From Propionibacteriaceae bacterium (GTDB lineage: Bacteria > Actinomycetota > Actinomycetes > Propionibacteriales > Propionibacteriaceae): a DNA stretch of 23,086 bases. Each line of letters starts with the position of its first letter. The stretch's first letter is position 1. The DNA lies in the NCBI GenBank assembly GCA_030528545.1, contig JAUMYR010000011.1:9169-32254 (forward strand), written 5' to 3'. Both the position numbers and the translations under genes were made by a program. Shown piece after piece: positions 7,479-15,414 of this stretch. The notes beneath the pieces are model-generated. The model had not been told where the DNA came from and ran no database searches. It was given only the letters and a program-made list of their open reading frames with translations.

Positions 7479-8902
7479 GATTCGATCTCCGCTGGCCGTT
7501 CGGCGTTCAGCAGCGACAGCAGGGCGTTCTCCACGACCTCGGTCAGCGCGGGATGGATCCAGTACTGGCCCCTAGCCATCTGCTTGACGTCCAGTCCGAA
7601 GCTCATGGCTTGGATCAGCGGCTGGATCAGGGTCGCGGCGTTCGGACCAATGATGTGTGCCCCGAGGAGGTGCCAGGTCAGCGGGTCCGCGAGCAGTTTG
7701 ACGAAATGCCTATCGTCTTCCAGCGCCCAGCCGTAGGCGACCGAGCTGTAGGGCTGCACGGCTTTGACATAGGGGCGTCCCCATTCCCGCAGCTGCGCCT
7801 CGGTCGCCCCGACCGAGGCCACCTGAGGCTCGCTGAACACCGCGTGCGGGACATAGCGGTGATCGGCCTTGATCGGTTCCCCTGGATGCAGCAGGTTGTG
7901 CTGCACCACCCGAGCTTCGTGGTTGGCGACGTGTTTCAGCGCCCATGGGCTGCTCACATCGCCGAGCGCCCAGATATGGGGGACGCTGGTCAGCTGGGTC
8001 GAGTCGACGCGGATGAGGCCGTTGGCGTCCACACCGACACCGGCCGCCTCCAGGTTCAAGGTGTCGCTATTGGGCACCCGCCCCACCGCCATCAGAACGC
8101 ACTCTGTTTCGTAGAGATACTCGATGTTGTTGCGGTCGTTGGTGACCACGATGACCTCTCCCTCACGGTCCCCGGGCTCAATGGCCACCACCCGCTGGTT
8201 GAGCCGCAGCGGGACCCGTTCCCCCATCAGTTCGGTGAACCGGGCCGAGATATCGGAATCCTCGGCACGCAGGATGCGTTCGGACCGGTTGATGATTGTC
8301 ACATCCACCCCGTAGGACGAGAACACGTGCGCGAACTCGGAGGCGATATAGCCGCCGCCCAGGATCACCATGGACCCCGGCAGTTTCTCCAGCCTCATGA
8401 TGGTGTCGGAGGTGTGGACGAAGGACGCGACGGACTCGTCCTCCAGCCCGGGGATGTCGAGCCGTGAGGGCCTGGAGCCGGTGGCGATGACGAACCGGTC
8501 GGCGGTGATGGTCTGATCCCCGGCCTGCAGGGTGTGGGCGTCCACGAACTGACCGTGGGCGCGGAAGACCGTCACGTTGCGCGACTGTTCCCGCCACTCC
8601 AGGCCAGCCTCAGCGATGGGGTCGATCCTCCCGAAGACCCGGTCACGCACCCGGGGCCAGTTGACCCGCCCGCCGCGCAGCGCGACGCCAAGAGCATTGG
8701 CATGTTCGATGGATGCGGCGTAGTCGGCAGGCACCACGAACATCTTGGTGGGGATGCAGCCACGGTTGAGGCAGGTCCCACCGAAGCCCGGGTTCTCATC
8801 GACGAGCGCGACCCGCCACTGCGAGAACCGTTCGTCAATCAGATAGTTGCCAGAACCGCTGCCGATCACACACAAGTCGAAATGCTGCATGAATCCAATC
8901 AT
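7475..8902 (-). CDS. mtr: Mycothione reductase (mycothiol disulfide reductase)
   Basis: This FAD-dependent enzyme uses NADPH to reduce mycothiol disulfide, keeping the actinobacterial thiol buffer reduced. Visible parts in order: FAD-binding GSGSGNYLI (about 14-22), the redox-active disulfide motif G-G-T-C44-LNRG-C49-IPTK, a second Rossmann motif VILGGGYIASEFAHV for NADPH, the FAD-binding ALGDVS segment, and the C-terminal H450-PALTE active-site base motif. The protein is 475 residues, normal for the family. The atypical sequence VIGSGSGN rather than GxGxxG, together with FGGTCLNRGCIPTKMF, is characteristic of Mtr rather than glutathione reductase or lipoamide dehydrogenase. A second ATG four codons inside (8890) is an equally possible start; neither has a strong ribosome site. 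The next gene overlaps it by four bases, and ptsH is divergent. Confidence 0.95.
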   Translation of the reverse strand: MIGFMQHFDLCVIGSGSGNYLIDERFSQWRVALVDENPGFGGTCLNRGCIPTKMFVVPADYAASIEHANALGVALRGGRVNWPRVRDRVFGRIDPIAEAGLEWREQSRNVTVFRAHGQFVDAHTLQAGDQTITADRFVIATGSRPSRLDIPGLEDESVASFVHTSDTIMRLEKLPGSMVILGGGYIASEFAHVFSSYGVDVTIINRSERILRAEDSDISARFTELMGERVPLRLNQRVVAIEPGDREGEVIVVTNDRNNIEYLYETECVLMAVGRVPNSDTLNLEAAGVGVDANGLIRVDSTQLTSVPHIWALGDVSSPWALKHVANHEARVVQHNLLHPGEPIKADHRYVPHAVFSEPQVASVGATEAQLREWGRPYVKAVQPYSSVAYGWALEDDRHFVKLLADPLTWHLLGAHIIGPNAATLIQPLIQAMSFGLDVKQMARGQYWIHPALTEVVENALLSLLNAERPAEIES

Positions 8903-8994
8903 GACTTATCGCGCAGCCGTGGTGCGCCCCAGGCGATACCTGGCTTGGCCGCGGTTTGTTCCGGGATGCCCGAAGCGGGGTCCATGGGGATCGG

Positions 8995-9000
8995 TATAGT
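8995..9000 (+). promoter_or_regulatory. Putative -10 box of ptsHI
   Basis: TATAGT is a near-consensus -10 hexamer, and its start point would give a leader of about 24 bases ahead of the ptsH ribosome site. No good -35 is visible. A short inverted repeat (CCAGG, five bases, CCTGG) at 8929-8943 lies in the same divergent spacer shared with mtr. Confidence 0.5.
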
Positions 9001-9030
9001 CAAGGAACCACGACTGCAAAGGAGCTGCTC

Positions 9031-9300
9031 ATGCCCACTCGCGAAGTACGTATCGGGTCCAAGGTTGGCCTGCACGCGCGCCCGGCGTCACTGTTCGTCG
9101 CCGCGGTCGCCAAGACCGGCCTTCCGGTCATGATTGCCAAGGAGGGCCGCCACCCTGTGGATGCCCGTAGCATCCTCGGGGTCATGACGCTCGGTGCGAA
9201 GCACGATGAACTCGTCACCCTGTCCGCCGAGGGAGAGGGCGCCGATGCGGCGCTTGACTCTCTCGTCGAGCTCCTTGCCCGCGATTTGGACGCCGAGTAG
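9031..9300 (+). CDS. ptsH: Phosphocarrier protein HPr of the sugar phosphotransferase system
   Basis: HPr relays phosphate from Enzyme I to sugar-specific EIIA proteins in the cytoplasm. The motif GLHARPASLF places the phosphorylated histidine at residue 15, exactly where it is in classical HPr. The regulatory-serine helix DARSILGVMTLG gives Ser47. The protein has 89 residues, normal length. I chose the ATG at 9031 because AAAGGAG stands six bases upstream; the longer frame starting at 8956 would run through the likely promoter. Whether Ser47 is a kinase target here cannot be judged. The gene is followed after 38 bases by ptsI, so this is the general PTS operon. Confidence 0.96.
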   Translation: MPTREVRIGSKVGLHARPASLFVAAVAKTGLPVMIAKEGRHPVDARSILGVMTLGAKHDELVTLSAEGEGADAALDSLVELLARDLDAE

Positions 9301-9338
9301 TCCCCGGCTGCGCCGCGTCGGAACCCGAGAGGATCACC

Positions 9339-11006
9339 ATGCATAGCACCCTCACTGGCATCGGCGTGAGCGCCGGAACCGCCACCGGGCCGCTCGTTCG
9401 GCTGAGCGCCGCGCCCGGCCCCCTCGCCAACGAGGCCACCGATGATGTCCGAGCCGCCAGCGTGCGTATCCGTGAGGCGCTGACACAGGTCGCGGCGGGC
9501 CTCGCGGCGCGAGCGGCGATAGCGGACGAACACGCCCGCCCCATTCTGGAGGCCTCGGTCATGATGACCGAGGATCCGGGGCTGGCCGCGGCCATCGACG
9601 CCCATCTTGAGTCGAAGGGTCCCACCAACGCCGTGGCAGCGGCGGTCGAAGACTACTGTGCGCTGCTGGAATCTATGGGCGGCTACATGGCCGAGCGGGT
9701 GACGGATCTGCGCGACGTCGGGGCGCGCACCATCGCGCGGCTGCTGGGCCTGCCTGAGCCGGGCGTCCCCGACCTGCACGAGCCGAGCGTGCTGACCGCG
9801 GTGGACCTGGCCCCCGCCGAGACCGCCACCCTCGACCGGGCGATGGTGCTGGGCATCGTCATCGAGGAGGGGGGACCGACGAGCCACACCGCGATTCTCG
9901 CCGCCCAGCTGGGCATTCCGGCCGTGGTGCGCGCCGTAGGCATCTCCGAGGTGGACGCCGCCACCCTGGTCGCGCTGGACGGCGGCACCGGTGAGGTGTT
10001 CGTCGACCCGGATGAGGCCAAGCTCTCCGAGCTGACGGCCCGCCGGGAGCGCCGGGAGGCCGCGTTGCGCGGTTCTGGCCCGGGGCTGACCGCGGATGGC
10101 CGCCCGGTCGCGTTGCTGGCCAACATCGGCACCGTCGCGGACGCCGAATCCGCGGCTTCCGCCGATGTTGAGGGTGTCGGGTTGTTCCGCACCGAGTTCA
10201 TGTTCCTGGGCAGGGAGGTAGCTCCTTGTCTGGCGGAGCAGACCGAGGCCTATACCGCGGTGTTGCGCGCTTTCGGCACCCGCCGGGTCGTCGTGCGGAC
10301 CCTGGACGCGGGAGCCGACAAGCCGCTGGCGTTCGCCGACCTCGGGCCCGAAGAGAACCCGGCCCTCGGGCAGCGTGGCATCCGGTTGAACCGGGTGCGG
10401 GAGGACTTGCTGGACGATCAGCTGGCCGCGCTCGCGGCCGCCGACGCGGCGACCGAGGCCGAGCTGTGGGTCATGGCTCCGATGATCTCGACCGTGGCAG
10501 AGACCCGGTGGTTCGTGGAGCGGGCCCGCGCAGCGGGGCTGCGGCAGGTCGGCGTCATGATCGAGGTCCCGGCGGCGGCGCTCCGTGCTGCCGACATCCT
10601 CGGCGTCGCTGATTTTGCCTCCCTCGGAACCAATGACCTGGGGCAGTACACCATGGCGGCCGATCGGACCCAGGGCGCGCTCGCCGATCTGTTAGACCCG
10701 TGGCAACCGGCCCTCCTGGACGTCATCGCGGCGGCCTGTGAGGGAGGGGCCGCGACCGGTAAGAAGGTCGGGGTATGCGGAGAGGCCGGCGGCGATCCGG
10801 CCCTGGCTCTCGTCCTGGTCGGTTTCGGCGTGACTAGCCTGTCGATGGCTCCGGGTAAGGTCGCTGCGGTACGCACGGCCCTAGCCGCACACAGTCTCGC
10901 CGAATGCCAGCGCCTCGCCGACATCGCCCGCGAAGCCACCTCCCCGGAGGAGGCGCGCCAGGCCGTGCTGGCCGCCGCCAACCCCGTGCTGGGCGATCTG
11001 GTCTGA
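9339..11006 (+). CDS. ptsI: Phosphoenolpyruvate-protein phosphotransferase (PTS Enzyme I)
   Basis: Enzyme I takes phosphate from phosphoenolpyruvate and passes it to HPr. The N-terminal HPr-binding/phosphohistidine domain ends with GGPTSH183TAILAAQLGIPAVV, where His183 is the phosphorylated residue. The C-terminal PEP-binding barrel shows GVGLFRTEFMFLGR, DKPLAF, RGIRLNR, the block SLGTNDLGQYTMAADR, and the active-site GVC480GEAGGDP. Length (555) is normal. One oddity is a short alanine-rich stretch (LAALAAADAATEAELWVMAPMI) where other EI proteins read RAALRAS, still compatible with function. A GAGAGG ribosome site precedes the ATG. The operon ends at a strong terminator. Confidence 0.96.
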   Translation: MHSTLTGIGVSAGTATGPLVRLSAAPGPLANEATDDVRAASVRIREALTQVAAGLAARAAIADEHARPILEASVMMTEDPGLAAAIDAHLESKGPTNAVAAAVEDYCALLESMGGYMAERVTDLRDVGARTIARLLGLPEPGVPDLHEPSVLTAVDLAPAETATLDRAMVLGIVIEEGGPTSHTAILAAQLGIPAVVRAVGISEVDAATLVALDGGTGEVFVDPDEAKLSELTARRERREAALRGSGPGLTADGRPVALLANIGTVADAESAASADVEGVGLFRTEFMFLGREVAPCLAEQTEAYTAVLRAFGTRRVVVRTLDAGADKPLAFADLGPEENPALGQRGIRLNRVREDLLDDQLAALAAADAATEAELWVMAPMISTVAETRWFVERARAAGLRQVGVMIEVPAAALRAADILGVADFASLGTNDLGQYTMAADRTQGALADLLDPWQPALLDVIAAACEGGAATGKKVGVCGEAGGDPALALVLVGFGVTSLSMAPGKVAAVRTALAAHSLAECQRLADIAREATSPEEARQAVLAAANPVLGDLV

Positions 11007-11063
11007 CGATTCGGAGCCTCGGAGAGTCCAACCGGTCGCTCCCGGCGGCGCCAGCGAACAGGT

Positions 11064-11104
11064 CCCCTGCCCGGGCCCAGACTCACTCCGGGCCCGGGCA
11101 GGGG
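11064..11104 (+). terminator. Strong terminator after ptsI
   Basis: A perfect 15-bp inverted repeat (CCCCTGCCCGGGCCC and its complement) with an 11-base loop starts 57 bases after the ptsI stop. Only a weak T-rich tail (TCCTTCGTCC) follows. It separates the PTS operon from the next promoter. Confidence 0.8.
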
Positions 11105-11123
11105 TCCTTCGTCCGAGTCGAGG

Positions 11124-11152
11124 TTTACGCCCCTGACCGCACGCGATAACGT
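11124..11152 (+). promoter_or_regulatory. Promoter of the short-chain dehydrogenase gene, probably leaderless
   Basis: TTTACG (11124-11129), a 17-base spacer and TAACGT (11147-11152) make a plausible sigma-70-type promoter. The -10 ends six bases before the ATG at 11159 and no ribosome site is present, so transcription would start on the A of the start codon. Confidence 0.6.
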
Positions 11153-11158
11153 CTGGGC

Positions 11159-11917
11159 ATGACTTGGGCTGTGGTGACCGGGGCCTCCGGCGGGCTGGGA
11201 AGGGCCTATGCACGCTATCTCGCCAGCTGTGGGCTCAGCGTGGTGCTGACCGGCAGGCGGGAAGCGGAACTGCGTGGCCTGGCCTCCGAACTGAGGCAGC
11301 TGTGGGCAGCGACGACGCTGGTGCGACGCTGCGACCTCGCCGATCCCTGCGACCGGGCCGCTCTCCTGGGTGAGCTGGACGATCTTGAGGTGGACACCCT
11401 GGTCAACAACGCCGGGTTCGGCATGATCGGGGCGGTCGCCGATTCGGATGCCAAGAAGCTGTCCGACATGGTGACGCTCAACTGCGTGGCGCTGACCGAT
11501 CTGACCAGGGCGGTGCTGCCTGGCATGGTGCGGCGCGGGCAGGGCAGCATCGTCAACGTGGCCTCGACGGCTGCCTTCCAGCCGATCCCCACCATGGCTG
11601 CCTACGCGGCCTCCAAGGCCTACGTCCTGAGGTTCACCGAAGGGCTGTGGGCCGAGGTCGCCGGCACCGGGGTACGGACGGTTGCGATCTGTCCCGGCCC
11701 AACCGACACGGCCTTCTTCGAAGCGGCGGGCAACGACGCGGTCATGTCGAAAAGGCGCACTCCCGAACAGGTGGTGCAGACCACCTTCTCGGCGCTGCGG
11801 GCGAATCGTCCGGCGGTGATCGATGGGCCAGCCAATGCCCTGCTCGCGGTCGCGTCCCGGTTCGTCCCGACGCGGATGGCGCTGCGGGTAGCCCGGCTCG
11901 TGGTGAGCGAACGTTAG
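11159..11917 (+). CDS. Short-chain dehydrogenase/reductase (classical SDR)
   Basis: This is an NAD(P)-dependent oxidoreductase with one Rossmann fold. Cofactor motif T7-GASGGLG14, then TGRR (31-34), whose arginines suggest NADP(H); NNAG at 83-86; and the catalytic set N108, S136, Y149, K153. Length (252) fits classical SDRs of the DltE/YqjQ-like type. The C-terminal part is somewhat hydrophobic. The substrate cannot be told from sequence. It is transcribed alone, behind its own promoter, and converges on the GerMN gene with an 18-base gap. Confidence 0.88.
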   Translation: MTWAVVTGASGGLGRAYARYLASCGLSVVLTGRREAELRGLASELRQLWAATTLVRRCDLADPCDRAALLGELDDLEVDTLVNNAGFGMIGAVADSDAKKLSDMVTLNCVALTDLTRAVLPGMVRRGQGSIVNVASTAAFQPIPTMAAYAASKAYVLRFTEGLWAEVAGTGVRTVAICPGPTDTAFFEAAGNDAVMSKRRTPEQVVQTTFSALRANRPAVIDGPANALLAVASRFVPTRMALRVARLVVSER

Positions 11918-11933
11918 GGGCGGCCCTCGCCCC
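11917..11933. terminator. Small convergent hairpin between the SDR and GerMN genes
   Basis: GGGGCG and CGCCCC form a 6-bp stem with a five-base loop; the left arm begins on the last base of the SDR stop. It fills nearly the whole gap between two converging genes, so it may act in both directions, though no T-tract follows on either strand. Confidence 0.45.
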
Positions 11934-11935
11934 GG

Positions 11936-12814
11936 TCACTGGCCGGTGGCCGCGACCTTGACCAGTTTGGTATCGACCAGGCCGCCAGAGATCTGCGCCC
12001 TGATCTCGTAGGTTCCCGGCCCGAGTCGCAGCATGACCTGCCAGTTGTCCCAGCCCTGGTTTGGGTCGTGGGAGCGCTCCGGGACCAGAAGCCTCGGCTC
12101 GGACTCGGTGCCTGTGGCCTGGACGCTCACCCGGATGTCGGTGACCGCCGGTTTGACGAAGCCCTGCACCGCGACCGCGCCATCGGTGACAGTGGCACCG
12201 TTTCCTGGGCTCGTGATCCACACGTCGGCGAAGGGCTCCAGCCGATCCCGGTAGAACACCTCGCCGGCTGGGAACACGCTCGGCAGCGACGGTTGCGAAT
12301 CGCGGAGCAGCCGGACCCCGCCAACCTCGGTATGCATCGCATCGGTCACGGTATAGACGAGTGCGTCGATGGCGTGTTTGGCCTGTTCGGCGGTGGTGAT
12401 CTTCCCGAAGGCCGCGGCGGGTAGGTCGACCGTGATGAGGTCACCGGCAGATTCGACCCGGACCCCGGAGACCGGGGACCACACCGAGGTGTAGTCCGGG
12501 TCTAGCGGGGCGGCGCCCAGCAGAGCCGCGACAGCGGTCTCGGCGACCGAGCCCTGGGGGGTCAGCGTCCGGTACTCGCGGTAAAGCAGCCCATCGGTGC
12601 GCCCGACGTAGTAGATCGCGATTTCTGGGTAGTGCTGTTCCCCGCTGCTCGGGGTCAGCGCATCGCGGGGGCTGTGGACCATCGACCCGGGAGCCCACTC
12701 CGTTGGGGGCGGACGCAGGATCGCGGCGACGACGAAACCGATAGCGGCCGCGAGGATCGCGAATAAGACGATCCCGATCCGCCACCCCCGGTCGTTGCGG
12801 CTGTGCCCCGCCAT
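11936..12814 (-). CDS. Membrane-anchored GerMN and Gmad2 domain protein, function unknown
   Basis: The 292-residue protein has a short cytoplasmic N-terminus, one membrane helix at about residues 11-33, and an extracytoplasmic part. Residues ~65-172 look like a GerMN domain (IAIYYVGRTDGLLYREYRTL, then TAVAALLGAAP, then VDLPAAAFGKITTAEQAKHAIDALVYTVTDAM). Residues ~197-285 look like the Gmad2 immunoglobulin-like domain (WITSPGNGATVTDGAVAVQGF, and a C-terminal sheet). Both names come from Bacillus germination proteins, but they occur widely in non-sporulating bacteria. I start at the ATG at 12814, one base after the ccsB stop; the longer frame upstream overlaps ccsB and has no family likeness. 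The position implies co-expression with cytochrome c biogenesis; the role is not known. Confidence 0.85.
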   Translation of the reverse strand: MAGHSRNDRGWRIGIVLFAILAAAIGFVVAAILRPPPTEWAPGSMVHSPRDALTPSSGEQHYPEIAIYYVGRTDGLLYREYRTLTPQGSVAETAVAALLGAAPLDPDYTSVWSPVSGVRVESAGDLITVDLPAAAFGKITTAEQAKHAIDALVYTVTDAMHTEVGGVRLLRDSQPSLPSVFPAGEVFYRDRLEPFADVWITSPGNGATVTDGAVAVQGFVKPAVTDIRVSVQATGTESEPRLLVPERSHDPNQGWDNWQVMLRLGPGTYEIRAQISGGLVDTKLVKVAATGQ

Positions 12815-12815
12815 C

Positions 12816-13754
12816 TCAGATCCCCGCGTAGGAGTGCATCCCCTTGAACAACAGGTTGACACCCACGAAGTTGAACCAGAACGAGGCCAGCCCGATGAGC
12901 GCGATATAGGCCGCGGGACGGCCGCGCCAACCGGCGGTGGAGCGTGCGTGCAGATATCCGGCATAAATCACCCAGGTGACGAAGGACCAGGTCTCCTTCG
13001 GGTCCCAGTTCCAGTAACGGCCCCAGGCGTATTCCGCCCAGACCGCACCGGCGGCGATCGTGAAGGTCCAGACCGGGAAAGCGAAAGCGGTCATCCGGTA
13101 GGCGATGAGGTCGACCCGGTCGAGGTCGAAGCGGGCGAGGTAGCCGGTCACCGGGACACCGCTCTTGGCGGCCCTCTCGTCGGCGCGCAGCCGCAGCAGG
13201 TACAGCACCGAGGCCGCTCCACCGATATTGAACGCGGCCGCGGCGATGCAGGCCGTGACGATGTGCACGATGAACCACACCGAGTGCAGGGCCGGGACCA
13301 GTGGGGCCACCGCCACCCAGAACACAGTCACCGCCAGGCCCTGCCCGACGGCGAGCAGCAGCGTCACGAACAGTCCTAGCCACGACATGCCGAACCGCCA
13401 CACCAGGATCAGGTAGATCGCCACGGCCATCAGCAGAGCCGAGGTGACGAACTCGTACATGTTGCCCCAGGGCAACCGTTCGGCGGCGACGCCCCTGGTC
13501 ACCACACCCACCGCGTGGGCCAGGAAGGCCAGCACGGTCGCCGCGACCCCCATGCGGGTGAACCCGTCGACCCTCACCCGGGCGGCGTCCTCGCCCCCGT
13601 CGGCGGCCCGGGTGGCGCCCAGTCCCTTCGCGCTCGCCCACTCGCAGGCGTGCAGAACCATGGCGACCAGGTACAACACGGCGGAGATCACCATCGCCAG
13701 AGCTGAGACATCTGCGGCATTCATCGTGCCGATTCTGCCGCGTCGACCGCTCAT
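12816..13754 (-). CDS. ccsB: Cytochrome c biogenesis protein CcsB/CcsA (System II heme channel, tryptophan-rich)
   Basis: This is a polytopic membrane protein that, with ResB, moves heme across the membrane and attaches it to apocytochrome c. The diagnostic tryptophan-rich motif WGRYWNWDPKETW is at residues 244-256. Conserved histidines are visible at H157, H164, H269 and H307 (GMHSYAG). About eight hydrophobic segments can be counted. An internal ATG at 13724 (protein beginning MNAADVSALAM) is a good alternative start, since it places the first membrane helix at the end; neither site has a strong ribosome site. The gene lies 154 bases behind resB, an unusual gap in an otherwise overlapping operon, and one base before the GerMN gene. 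Together these imply c-type cytochromes and respiration. Confidence 0.93.
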   Translation of the reverse strand: MSGRRGRIGTMNAADVSALAMVISAVLYLVAMVLHACEWASAKGLGATRAADGGEDAARVRVDGFTRMGVAATVLAFLAHAVGVVTRGVAAERLPWGNMYEFVTSALLMAVAIYLILVWRFGMSWLGLFVTLLLAVGQGLAVTVFWVAVAPLVPALHSVWFIVHIVTACIAAAAFNIGGAASVLYLLRLRADERAAKSGVPVTGYLARFDLDRVDLIAYRMTAFAFPVWTFTIAAGAVWAEYAWGRYWNWDPKETWSFVTWVIYAGYLHARSTAGWRGRPAAYIALIGLASFWFNFVGVNLLFKGMHSYAGI

Positions 13755-13852
13755 ATTCCAGCCGTCCCGGCAGACCGTTCCGAAGCCGTGATGTTCCAGC
13801 GTCGGCTCCAGCTCGCTTGGCGCGGGCCGAGTCCCCAGAGGGCCACCGCGCG

Positions 13853-13899
13853 GCGCTCCGGGAGGCGGTCCCTCGTGGCCAGTTACCGTCCGGGAGCGC
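13853..13899 (-). repeat. Inverted repeat in the resB-ccsB gap
   Basis: GCGCTCC (13853-13859) and GGAGCGC (13893-13899) pair perfectly around 33 bases that themselves contain a GGGA/TCCC pairing. The gap carries no coding frame. It may be an attenuating or mRNA-processing structure, or chance in GC-rich DNA. Confidence 0.3.
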
Positions 13900-13908
13900 G
13901 CCGGATGC

Positions 13909-15414
13909 CTAGCCGCTGGGACGCCCGCGCTCCCCCTCGGGCTGGAAGAGACCGGCCAGGGCAGCCACGTCTTCGTCTAGGCCGACGCTAGCGTCCGCCC
14001 GGTCGAGGCCACCGGCTTCGACGCCGGATTCCGTGAGCCGCACCCACAGCCGCCGGGGCCGGATGAACAGGCTGAGGCAGATCCCGGTAATCGCGATGGC
14101 CAGCGCCGCCAGCGCGAGCGGGATGCCGGGGGTATCGGAGATCTGGAGCTTGATCCAGCGCGACCAGCCGTCGAAGCTGACCGAGCCCAGCCCGTTGGGG
14201 AGGTCGAAACCCTGGCCAGGTTTGAGCTGGACACGCAGCGCAGTGCCGTCGGGCTGGGTCACCTGGGTCAGTCCGGCGGTGTCCAGGGTGTAGACATTCT
14301 CGGGACGCCCGGTCTCGGTCTTCGGGTCGCCATGCCAGGCGTTGACGAACAGTTCGACGGCGTAGGCATCCGGGAACAATGAGTGGGGACCCCTCATGTC
14401 GATGGTCGCCGTCGGCAGGAAAAGCCCCTCGAAGGCGAGGCGCTGCGGCCTGGCGTCCGGCACCTTGATGACCCCGCTGGAGGTGAAGTTGCCGTCCTGG
14501 GGCAGGAACACCACGGGTCCAGAGAAGGCGACCTCTCCGGCGCCGTCCTTGACCGTCACGTGGGCTGCGTAGCCATGGCCGATGAGGTGCACCTTGGTCC
14601 CGCCCAACTCCAGGGGGTGATTGACCTCGATCACCTCGTTCCTAGCCGGAGCGCCGGTTCCGGTGACCTCGACGTGGGCCTCAAAGCGCCGGGCAGCCCC
14701 GCGCTGCACTTCTCCGGTCTCGAACTCGGCGACGAAACGAGTGAGCTTCACGGTGAATGGGTCTAGGTGTTCGGTGTCCACCAGCCCGCCCGCTGAGAAG
14801 TCGTCGTACTGGGTGATGTTGTTGGAGAATCCCTGACCCTCGACGATCACCGCCGAGCCCCGGAACCCGGCCAGGTTGGACCAGGCGACGCCCACCAGGA
14901 TGAACACCAGACCGAGGTGGAACACGATGTTGCCCGCCTCCCGGAGGTAGCCGCGCTCGGCCGCGAGGCCCTCCTCGGTGCGCAAGACGCGGAACCGCCG
15001 CGCCCGCAACCAGCGTTCGGCCTCCCCCAGGTCGGGGCTGGCGGCCTGGACCGAGGCGAAGGAGGGCAACCGGTCGAGGCGCTTGGGGATCTTGGGCGGG
15101 GGCGTCCGCAGGGCGCGGACGTAGACCCCGATGCGGGGCAGGATGCAGCCGATGAGGGAGACGAACAGCAACAGATAGGTCGCCGAGAACCACGGCGAGT
15201 GATACACGTCATAGAGGCCGAGAGGCTCATAGAGCCGGTCGAGTTCCGGGTGGGATTCCTTGAAATCGAGAACATTGATCGGCGACACCGAGCGTTGCGG
15301 GATCATCGACCCGGGGATCGCGGCCAATGCCAGCAAGAACAGCAGGAACAGCGCGGTGCGCATGCTGGTCAGCTGCCCCCAGGACCAGCGCGCGATCTCG
15401 ACGACGACCCTCAT
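13909..15414 (-). CDS. resB: Cytochrome c biogenesis protein ResB (Ccs1)
   Basis: ResB partners CcsB in the System II heme lyase complex. It has membrane helices at about 18-38, 75-95 and 160-180, a large extracytoplasmic beta-rich domain from ~185 to ~430, and a last helix at about 437-458, the usual ResB topology. Family landmarks include the opening LTSMRTALFLLFLLALAAIPGSMIPQ, GNIVFHLGL with a conserved membrane histidine (H166), and GGTKVHLIGHGYAA. Length is 501 residues. The start codon overlaps the ccdA stop (TGATG), so the two are translationally coupled. The charged C-terminal tail (~40 residues) is not conserved in general. Confidence 0.94.
   Translation of the reverse strand: MRVVVEIARWSWGQLTSMRTALFLLFLLALAAIPGSMIPQRSVSPINVLDFKESHPELDRLYEPLGLYDVYHSPWFSATYLLLFVSLIGCILPRIGVYVRALRTPPPKIPKRLDRLPSFASVQAASPDLGEAERWLRARRFRVLRTEEGLAAERGYLREAGNIVFHLGLVFILVGVAWSNLAGFRGSAVIVEGQGFSNNITQYDDFSAGGLVDTEHLDPFTVKLTRFVAEFETGEVQRGAARRFEAHVEVTGTGAPARNEVIEVNHPLELGGTKVHLIGHGYAAHVTVKDGAGEVAFSGPVVFLPQDGNFTSSGVIKVPDARPQRLAFEGLFLPTATIDMRGPHSLFPDAYAVELFVNAWHGDPKTETGRPENVYTLDTAGLTQVTQPDGTALRVQLKPGQGFDLPNGLGSVSFDGWSRWIKLQISDTPGIPLALAALAIAITGICLSLFIRPRRLWVRLTESGVEAGGLDRADASVGLDEDVAALAGLFQPEGERGRPSG

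Noticed and set aside
7553..8467. 304-residue plus-strand frame opposite mycothione reductase
   Set aside because: It is an antisense shadow; the minus-strand frame has both redox cysteines and the HPALTE motif.
12655..13641. 328-residue minus-strand frame overlapping ccsB
   Set aside because: Its low-complexity GR-rich product is an out-of-frame shadow of ccsB, which carries the diagnostic tryptophan-rich motif.
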